From the NCBI GenBank assembly GCA_905373185.1, contig CAJPSE010000030.1, forward strand, positions 1 through 11,930: a stretch of DNA of 11,930 nucleotides. The letters run 5' to 3'. Positions 6,772 through 11,930 of the stretch are shown here, piece by piece (position 1 is the stretch's first letter; every line of letters starts with the position of its first letter). The position numbers and the translations under genes are program-made. The notes below the pieces were generated by a model that did no database searches, had not been told where the DNA came from, and worked only from the letters and a program-made list of their open reading frames with translations. Origin of the DNA: an uncultured Fretibacterium sp. GTDB lineage: Bacteria; Synergistota; Synergistia; Synergistales; Aminobacteriaceae.

Positions 6772-8421
6772 ATGTTCAGCAGGATGAAGAAGCTGGTTGT
6801 CTCTTGCGGCGCAATAGGGGTCCTGCTCGTCGCCGGGAGCGCTTGGGCCTGCACCACCACCATGGTGGGCAAGAAGGCGTCGGTGGACGGCTCCGCGATG
6901 GTGAGCCACACCGTTGACGGGTGGTACGACCACAGGATACGCATCGTCCCGGGCGGCAAGCACAAGAAGGGCGAGATGGTCCCGATAGAGAAGAACATCT
7001 GCTATCAGACGATGCCCACGAAGCCCCTGATCAAGATGGGCGAGATCCCTCAGGCCGAGGTCACCTACACCTATTTCCACGTCGGCTATCCCTTCATGAA
7101 CGAGCATCAGCTCATGATCGGAGAGTCCACGTGGGGCGGTCGTGACGAGACCTTCTGCGACGCGGGCTGGATGGTGATCGAGCAGCTGCAGGTCTTGGCG
7201 CTCCAGAGGACGAAGACGGCCCGCGAGGCCATCAAGCTGATGGGCGAGCTGGCGGAGAAGTACGGCTATGGGGACTCCGGAGAGGCCCTGGCGATCGCGG
7301 ATCCCGAGGAGGTCTGGCTGTTCGAGATCTGCGGCCCCGGCCCGCTTTGGACGCCCGAAAGTGGAAAACCGGGCGCCAACTGGGTGGCGCGCCGCATTCC
7401 CGACGACTGCATCAGCGTCATCGCCAATCGCGCCCGCATCGGCGAGATCGATTGGGACGACAAGGAGAACTTCATGTACTCCGAGAACGTCAGGGACTTT
7501 GCCAGGGAGCAGGGGTGGTGGAAGGAGGGCGAGCCGTTCGTCTACCGCCTCGCCTACGACGACCCGGATGCCCAGAGGCACTTCCCGATCTGCGGACGCA
7601 GGGAGTGGCGCTTCTTCGACCTCTTCGCCCCCTCTCAGAAGCTGAGCCCCACGGCGGGCGTCTATCCGCTCTTCGTCAAGCCGGACGAGAAACTCTCCGT
7701 CAGGGACATCATTCGCCTGAACCGGGATTCCTACGAGGGCACACCCTATGACCTCAGCAAGACCCTGGCCGGCGGGCCGTTCGAGAGCCCGGTCTACTAC
7801 AGGGCGAATAAGGATCAGCGCCCCGAAGGGCTCAAATCCGTCTATTGGGAGCGCAACATCTCGGTCTACAGGGCCTCCTACACGTTCGTCTCCCAGTCCC
7901 GCAGCTGGCTTCCGGACCCGATTGGCGGCGTCCTCTGGTTCAGCGAGGACATGGCCTCCACGTCGGTGTACATGCCCATCTACTGCGGCGTGACCTCCGT
8001 GCCGAAGGCTTATTCCGAGGGCAAGCGGCACGTCTTTGACCGCAGCTCCGCCTGGTGGGCGTTCAACTTCGTCTCGAACTGGGCGAACCTCAAGTACAAC
8101 TACATGATCAAGGACATCAACGCGGAGCAGAAGCGCATCGAGGACGCGCTGTTCTCGGGGCAGAAGTCCGTCGAGGAGAAGGCCCAGGAGCTCTACAAGC
8201 AGTCCCCGAAGAAGGCCGCGGAGTACCTTACGAAGTACTGCTCCGAGAACATGGACAAGATCGCCACGGATTGGTGGAAACTGTCCGAGCACCTGATCGG
8301 GAAGTACTGCGACGGCTACGTCATGACCGAGGAGGGCGACCAGGAGAACGCGGGGCTTCCGGAGTCCTGGCTGAAGGCCGTGAACTACGGAGCGACGTCC
8401 AACCCCGACGATCCGAGGTAG
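6772..8421 (+). CDS. Secreted peptidase family C69 dipeptidase B
   Basis: A 549-residue protein; ATG 6772 follows GGGAGG (6759-6764) by 7 bases. Met5 (6784) is a possible alternative start. The signal peptide ends A-W-A directly before Cys27, which opens the C69 nucleophile motif CTTTMVGKKASVDGS. Trp just before the final Ala argues against a lipoprotein site and for signal peptidase I. It shares the family blocks seen in its neighbours: DGWYDHR, GGKHKKGEMVP, CYQT, GEIPQAEVTYTYFHVGYP, the IEQLQVLALQR helix, GPGPLWTPESGKPGANW, WWAFNFVSNW near the end, and a C-terminal helical segment with KSVEEKAQELYKQSPKKAAE. Its C-terminal tail keeps the PESWLKAVN motif like C and D (PTDWLKAVG), unlike A. 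It resembles C and D much more than A but clearly predates the C/D duplication. Expected role: hydrolysis of dipeptides outside the cytoplasm; preference unknown. Confidence 0.9.
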   Translation: MFSRMKKLVVSCGAIGVLLVAGSAWACTTTMVGKKASVDGSAMVSHTVDGWYDHRIRIVPGGKHKKGEMVPIEKNICYQTMPTKPLIKMGEIPQAEVTYTYFHVGYPFMNEHQLMIGESTWGGRDETFCDAGWMVIEQLQVLALQRTKTAREAIKLMGELAEKYGYGDSGEALAIADPEEVWLFEICGPGPLWTPESGKPGANWVARRIPDDCISVIANRARIGEIDWDDKENFMYSENVRDFAREQGWWKEGEPFVYRLAYDDPDAQRHFPICGRREWRFFDLFAPSQKLSPTAGVYPLFVKPDEKLSVRDIIRLNRDSYEGTPYDLSKTLAGGPFESPVYYRANKDQRPEGLKSVYWERNISVYRASYTFVSQSRSWLPDPIGGVLWFSEDMASTSVYMPIYCGVTSVPKAYSEGKRHVFDRSSAWWAFNFVSNWANLKYNYMIKDINAEQKRIEDALFSGQKSVEEKAQELYKQSPKKAAEYLTKYCSENMDKIATDWWKLSEHLIGKYCDGYVMTEEGDQENAGLPESWLKAVNYGATSNPDDPR

Positions 8422-8494
8422 AACCGGGGCCGAAGCCGGCCTGGAACGGGCGCCCTGCGACGAGCGCGGGGGGCTGGTTGGAATCTGAGTATTG

Positions 8495-8524
8495 CGGCCC
8501 CGCTCCCGTGAAGCGGCGGGGCCG
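8495..8524 (+). promoter_or_regulatory. GC-rich stem-loop just upstream of dipeptidase C
   Basis: CGGCCCCGC (8495-8503) is perfectly complementary to GCGGGGCCG (8516-8524) across a 12-base loop. The 3' arm ends nine bases before the Shine-Dalgarno GGGAGG (8534-8539). No U-tract follows, so it is not a standard intrinsic terminator. It could protect the C-D message from 5' decay or mark a processing point. A smaller hairpin, GGCCG-AAGC-CGGCC (8428-8441), sits just after the dipeptidase B stop codon. The 126-base gap holds no gene and no clear promoter. Confidence 0.5.
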
Positions 8525-8547
8525 ACATTGAACGGGAGGTAGAGATC

Positions 8548-10185
8548 ATGAGGTCGAGCATGAGGGTTTTTATTCTGGGCACGGTGCTGTGCCTGGCGAT
8601 GGCCGGCGCGGCGCTGGCGTGCACGTCGGTGATGGTGGGCAAGAAGGCGACGGCCGATGGGTCCGTGCTGGTGTCCTACACCTGCGACGGCTGGTATGAC
8701 CACCGACTGAAGGTCATCCCCGGCGGCAGCCACAAGAAGGGCGAGATGGTCCCCGTCTATCACAACATCTGCTATCAGACCCGCCCAGGCAAGGAACTGA
8801 AGAAGGTGGGGGAGATCCCCCAGGTCGAGAAGACCTACACCTACTTCCACGTGGGATACCCCATCATGAACGAGAAGTCCGTGGTGATGGGTGAGTACAC
8901 GTGGGGCGGCCGCGAGGAGAATGAGTGCCAGAACGCCATCTTCATGATCGAGCAGCTGCAGGTCCTGGGCCTCCAGCGCGGGGCGACGGCCCGCGAGGTC
9001 ATCAAGATCATGGGCGAGCTGGCGGAGAAATACGGCTATGCCGACGGCGGCGAGGCCCTTACGGTCGGCGACAAGGACGAGATCTGGCTGTTCGAGATCA
9101 CGGGCCCCGGCCCCCTCTGGACGCCGGAGTCCGGCAAGCCCGGCGCGGTCTGGGCCGCGGTACGCTGCCCGGACGACAGCTACGCGATGGGCTCCAACCG
9201 CTCCCGCATCGCGGAGATCGACTTCGACGACAAGGACAACTATATGTATTCCCCCAACGTCAAGTCCTTCGCCGAGGAGCAGGGCTGGTGGAAGGAGGGC
9301 GAGCCCTTCGTCTTCCATAAGCTCTACAACCCCGAGCCCTACGGCTCCCCCTACTATCAGCAACGCCGCGAGTGGCGGGCCTACAACCTGCTGTCCCCCA
9401 GCGTGAAGCTGGCGGAGGATGCGGCCGAGCAGTACCCGCTGTTCCAGAAGCCCGACAAGCCGGTTGCACCCCAGGATCTGATGGCGCTCTGCCGCGACGT
9501 CCTGGAGGGGACGCGCTTTGACATGACCAAGGGCATGGCCGCCGGGCCGTTCGGGACCCCCACGCGCTATGCCGTTACGAAGGACATGAAGCCCGAGGAC
9601 CGCAAGGGCAACGACTGGAACCGTTCCATCAGCCTGTTCCGCTGCTCCTACAGCTTTATCGGCCAGGTGCGCGATACTCTGCCGGAGCCCCTGGCGGCCG
9701 TGGCGTGGTTCGGAGAGGACCAGCCTATCACGACGTGCTACGTGCCCATCTACGCGGGCACGAAGACGGTCCCCGAGTCCTACAACACCGGCGACCGCAT
9801 CAAGTTCGACCCCAAGTCCACGTGGTGGGCGTTCAACTTCGTGGGCAACTGGGCGGACCTCAACTTCGCCGCGATGATCGGGGATATCCGCGCCGAGCAG
9901 AAGCGCCTCGAGGGCAAGTTCTTTGCAGAGCAGGCCGACTTCGAGAAGAAGGCCGCCGAGCTCTACAAGAAGGACCCCAAGAAGGCGTCCGAGATGATCA
10001 CGAAGCATGTTGACGGCTATATGGAGGAGGTCCACAAGGATTGGTGGGCGCTGGCCTGGGACCTTGTGGGCAAGTACAACGACGGCTATCGGATCTCGTC
10101 CGATACCCTGGAGCCCCTGGGCTATCCGACGGACTGGCTGAAGGCCGTCGGGTTCGGGGACCACGACGCCGAGCCGAAGAGGTAG
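8548..10185 (+). CDS. Secreted peptidase family C69 dipeptidase C (duplicate 1)
   Basis: A 545-residue protein; ATG 8548 follows GGGAGG (8534-8539) by 8 bases. The signal peptide ends A-L-A immediately before Cys25 in CTSVMVGKKATADGS, the C69 N-terminal nucleophile motif. Family blocks include DGWYDHR, GEMVPVYHNICYQT, GEIPQVEKTYTYFHVGYP, GPGPLWTPESGKPGAVW, LPEPLAAVAWFGEDQP and STWWAFNF, then a helical C-terminal stretch KKAAELYKKDPKKASEMI and a PTDWLKAVGFGDHD tail. It has exactly the same length as the next gene and aligns with it without gaps. By my count about 80 of 545 residues differ, only 3 of them in residues 166-306. The stop TAG (10183-10185) lies within the ribosome-binding region of the next gene. 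Expected role: extracytoplasmic dipeptide hydrolysis, with differences from D in residues about 52-165 and 330-445 possibly altering preference (inference). Confidence 0.9.
   Translation: MRSSMRVFILGTVLCLAMAGAALACTSVMVGKKATADGSVLVSYTCDGWYDHRLKVIPGGSHKKGEMVPVYHNICYQTRPGKELKKVGEIPQVEKTYTYFHVGYPIMNEKSVVMGEYTWGGREENECQNAIFMIEQLQVLGLQRGATAREVIKIMGELAEKYGYADGGEALTVGDKDEIWLFEITGPGPLWTPESGKPGAVWAAVRCPDDSYAMGSNRSRIAEIDFDDKDNYMYSPNVKSFAEEQGWWKEGEPFVFHKLYNPEPYGSPYYQQRREWRAYNLLSPSVKLAEDAAEQYPLFQKPDKPVAPQDLMALCRDVLEGTRFDMTKGMAAGPFGTPTRYAVTKDMKPEDRKGNDWNRSISLFRCSYSFIGQVRDTLPEPLAAVAWFGEDQPITTCYVPIYAGTKTVPESYNTGDRIKFDPKSTWWAFNFVGNWADLNFAAMIGDIRAEQKRLEGKFFAEQADFEKKAAELYKKDPKKASEMITKHVDGYMEEVHKDWWALAWDLVGKYNDGYRISSDTLEPLGYPTDWLKAVGFGDHDAEPKR
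9042..9242 (+). repeat. 201-base tract identical to 10685-10885 (copy in dipeptidase C)
   Basis: Compared base by base at an offset of 1643, this tract is identical to the one in dipeptidase D, including every synonymous position. Just upstream the two genes differ often. It codes for residues about 165-232, covering the GPGPLWTPESGKPG block. Perfect synonymous identity points to recent gene conversion rather than protein-level selection alone. Confidence 0.85.
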
Positions 10186-10190
10186 AGGTC

Positions 10191-11828
10191 ATGAGGTCGA
10201 GTATGAGGGTTCTTGTTCTGGGTGTGGCGCTGTGTCTGACGATGGCCGGTGCGGCGCTGGCGTGCACGTCGGTGATGGTGGGCAAGAAGGCGACGGCCGA
10301 CGGGTCCGTTATGGTGTCCTACACCTGCGACGGCTGGTACGACGCTCGGCTGGACATTCGCCATGGCGGCAAGCACAAGAAGGGGGAGATGGTCCCAGTC
10401 TATAAGAATGTTTGCTACCAGACGAAGCCGAATACCCCGTTGGTCAAGGTGGGGGAGATCCCCCAGGTCGAGGAGACCTACACCTACTTCCATCTGGGCT
10501 ATCCCATCATGAACGAGAAGTCCGTGGTGATGGGCGAGTACACGTGGCTGGGTCGTGAGGAGAACGAGTGCCAAAAGGGATGGTTCATGATCGAGGAGCT
10601 GCAGTCCTTCGCCCTGCAGCGCGCTGCTACGGCCCGCGAGGCTATTGGGATCATGGGCGAGCTGGCGGAGAAGTACGGTTATGGCGACGGCGGCGAGGCC
10701 CTTACGGTCGGCGACAAGGACGAGATCTGGCTGTTCGAGATCACGGGCCCCGGCCCCCTCTGGACGCCGGAGTCCGGCAAGCCCGGCGCGGTCTGGGCCG
10801 CGGTACGCTGCCCGGACGACAGCTACGCGATGGGCTCCAACCGCTCCCGCATCGCGGAGATCGACTTCGACGACAAGGACAACTACATGTATTCCTCCAA
10901 CGTCAAGTCCTTCGCCGAGGAGCAGGGGTGGTGGAAGGAGGGCGAGCCCTTCGTCTTCCACAAGCTCTACAATCCTCAGCCCTACGGCTCCCCCTACTAT
11001 CAGCAGCGCCGCGAGTGGCGGGCCTACAATCTGCTGTCCCCCAGCGTGAAGCTGGCGGAGGATGCGGCCGAGCACTATCCGCTGTTCCAGAAGCCCGACA
11101 AGCCGGTAACGCCCCAGGACCTGATGGCGCTCTGCCGCGACGTCCTGGAGGGGACGCGCTTCGACATGACCAAAGGGCTGGATGCAGGGCCGTTCGGCTC
11201 TCCGACCCGCTACGCTCTGACGAAGGATCAAAAGCCCGAGGGGCGCAAGGACAACGACTGGAACCGAACGATCAACATTTTCCGCTGCTTCTACAGCTTT
11301 ATCGGCCAGGTGCGCGATACTCTGCCGGAGCCCCTGGCGGCGGTCGCCTGGCTGGGGTACGATCAGCCCATCACGACGTGCTACGTGCCCGTTTATGCTG
11401 GAACCCAGAAGGTCCCGGACACCTATATGAATGCTGATCCCAAGAAGTTCGACACGAATTCTACCTGGTGGGCATTCAACTTCACGGCAAACTGGGCGGA
11501 CCTGCGTTTCAACGCGATGATCGAGGATATCCGTGCCGAGCAGAAGCGCCTCGAGGGCAAGTTCTTCGCGGAGCAGGCCGACTTCGAGAAGAAGGCTGCC
11601 GAGCTCTACAAGAAGGACCCCAAGAAGGCGTCCGAGATGATCACGAAGCATGTCGACGGCTATATGGAGGAGGTCCACAAGGATTGGTGGGCCCTGGCGT
11701 GGAATCTTGTGTCCAAGTACTGGGACGGCTATGAGACGACCCAGGAGAAGCAGACTGTTCTCGGCTACCCGACGGACTGGCTGAAGGCCGTGGGGTTCGG
11801 GGACCACGACGCCGAGCCGAAGAAGTAA
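10191..11828 (+). CDS. Secreted peptidase family C69 dipeptidase D (duplicate 2)
   Basis: A 545-residue protein. I chose ATG 10191 because it begins the signal peptide matching that of dipeptidase C; the frame is open upstream but that part overlaps gene C. The ribosome binding site GAGG (10179-10182), 8 bases away, lies in the last codons of gene C, and only five bases separate the two genes, so translation is probably coupled. The signal peptide ends A-L-A before Cys25 of CTSVMVGKKATADGS. All C69 blocks of gene C are present. Differences cluster at residues 52-61 (DARLDIRHGGK), 79-85, 129-153 (QKGWFMIEELQSFAL), 330-445 and 505-523. The segment GAGGTAGAG(A/G)TC before the start is also duplicated, so the original copying event included the Shine-Dalgarno region. 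Likely role as for C, with a possibly shifted substrate range. TAA at 11826-11828; no obvious terminator follows. Confidence 0.9.
   Translation: MRSSMRVLVLGVALCLTMAGAALACTSVMVGKKATADGSVMVSYTCDGWYDARLDIRHGGKHKKGEMVPVYKNVCYQTKPNTPLVKVGEIPQVEETYTYFHLGYPIMNEKSVVMGEYTWLGREENECQKGWFMIEELQSFALQRAATAREAIGIMGELAEKYGYGDGGEALTVGDKDEIWLFEITGPGPLWTPESGKPGAVWAAVRCPDDSYAMGSNRSRIAEIDFDDKDNYMYSSNVKSFAEEQGWWKEGEPFVFHKLYNPQPYGSPYYQQRREWRAYNLLSPSVKLAEDAAEHYPLFQKPDKPVTPQDLMALCRDVLEGTRFDMTKGLDAGPFGSPTRYALTKDQKPEGRKDNDWNRTINIFRCFYSFIGQVRDTLPEPLAAVAWLGYDQPITTCYVPVYAGTQKVPDTYMNADPKKFDTNSTWWAFNFTANWADLRFNAMIEDIRAEQKRLEGKFFAEQADFEKKAAELYKKDPKKASEMITKHVDGYMEEVHKDWWALAWNLVSKYWDGYETTQEKQTVLGYPTDWLKAVGFGDHDAEPKK
10685..10885 (+). 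repeat. 201-base tract identical to 9042-9242 (copy in dipeptidase D)
   Basis: Second copy of the identical tract. High but not perfect identity continues for about 300 bases downstream and returns near 11525-11700, alternating with clearly diverged patches. Confidence 0.85.
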
Positions 11829-11867
11829 TTTCAATATCTAAATCGTTCGTATGCTGCGTTGTTTTTG

Positions 11868-11906
11868 CTCACCTTGCTCGACGTACTTCTATGTACGCCT
11901 GGTGAG
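11868..11906. repeat. Imperfect palindrome downstream of dipeptidase D
   Basis: CTCACC (11868-11873) is complementary to GGTGAG (11901-11906), and CGTAC (11882-11886) to GTACG (11893-11897) with a TTCTAT loop; the internal loop between the two stems is asymmetric. The surrounding 102 bases (11829-11930) hold no gene. The outer flanks show partial further complementarity, as in a dispersed palindromic repeat. It may be an intergenic repeat or a transcription end structure; no T-run follows it. Confidence 0.4.
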
Positions 11907-11930
11907 GAACCTAAGCGACCCGCTCAACTC

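Noticed and set aside
5032..10164. A 1710-codon open frame on the minus strand across four genes
   Set aside because: It lies antisense to well-supported genes in a GC-rich region where stop codons are rare in this frame. Its predicted protein simply repeats mirror images of the dipeptidase paralogues, and it crosses a terminator and several intergenic gaps.
10041..10190. Upstream start for dipeptidase D at 10041
   Set aside because: It lies inside gene C in another frame and would hide the signal peptide that matches gene C.
1606..11828. Lipoprotein interpretation of the Cys after the four signal peptides
   Set aside because: Position -3 is Ala in all four and -2 is Trp in B, unlike a lipobox, and the Cys is explained as the C69 catalytic nucleophile.
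10122..11834. A 570-codon minus-strand open frame opposite dipeptidase D
   Set aside because: It is the same antisense shadow as above; its sequence matches the shadow of dipeptidase C because the sense genes are duplicates.
1..11930. Insertion sequences, CRISPR arrays, tRNA or rRNA genes
   Set aside because: I saw no transposase-like frame, no regularly spaced short repeats and no tRNA- or rRNA-like stretch. The long repeats present are paralogous coding sequence.

Overview
The window is a compact, GC-rich, gene-dense bacterial segment with every real gene on the + strand. The combination is a poly-gamma-glutamate PgsC/PgsW pair, four secreted peptidase family C69 proteins, a DUF6305-like secreted protein next to a DctM-like permease, and an AstE/aspartoacylase-like hydrolase. 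It fits an anaerobic, amino-acid- or peptide-fermenting diderm, most probably a member of the Synergistota. That placement is an inference from gene content; no rRNA or other marker is present.

Layout: (1) Positions 1-1365 hold the end of a poly-gamma-glutamate export/synthesis operon, with the pgsC/capC tail overlapping pgsW by four bases. (2) Positions 1366-1605 are a 240-base intergenic stretch with two tandem extended -10 boxes and a hairpin-bearing leader. (3) Positions 1606-6687 look like one transcription unit: secreted C69 dipeptidase A, a small secreted DUF6305-like protein, a 432-aa multi-pass permease, an easily missed 59-aa two-helix membrane protein, and a membrane-anchored zinc-dependent deacylase. 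A strong hairpin plus U-tract overlaps the stop codon of the last gene. (4) Positions 6772-11828 hold three more secreted C69 dipeptidases (B, C, D). C and D are a tandem duplication of identical length (545 aa, five bases apart), about 85% identical in protein, with a 201-base tract of exact nucleotide identity that suggests gene conversion. (5) The last 102 bases carry no gene, only an imperfect palindrome.

Working model (inference): the four dipeptidases are exported by signal peptides whose A-x-A cleavage site lies directly before the catalytic cysteine, so export itself would unmask the N-terminal nucleophile. They would release amino acids or small acylated products in the periplasm. 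The permease, with the 59-aa protein and perhaps the DUF6305-like protein as accessory parts, would import a product, and the zinc hydrolase would remove an acyl or amide group. No DctP-type binding protein and no ordinary DctQ subunit are visible, so if this is a TRAP-type system it is atypical. The substrate cannot be read from the sequence.
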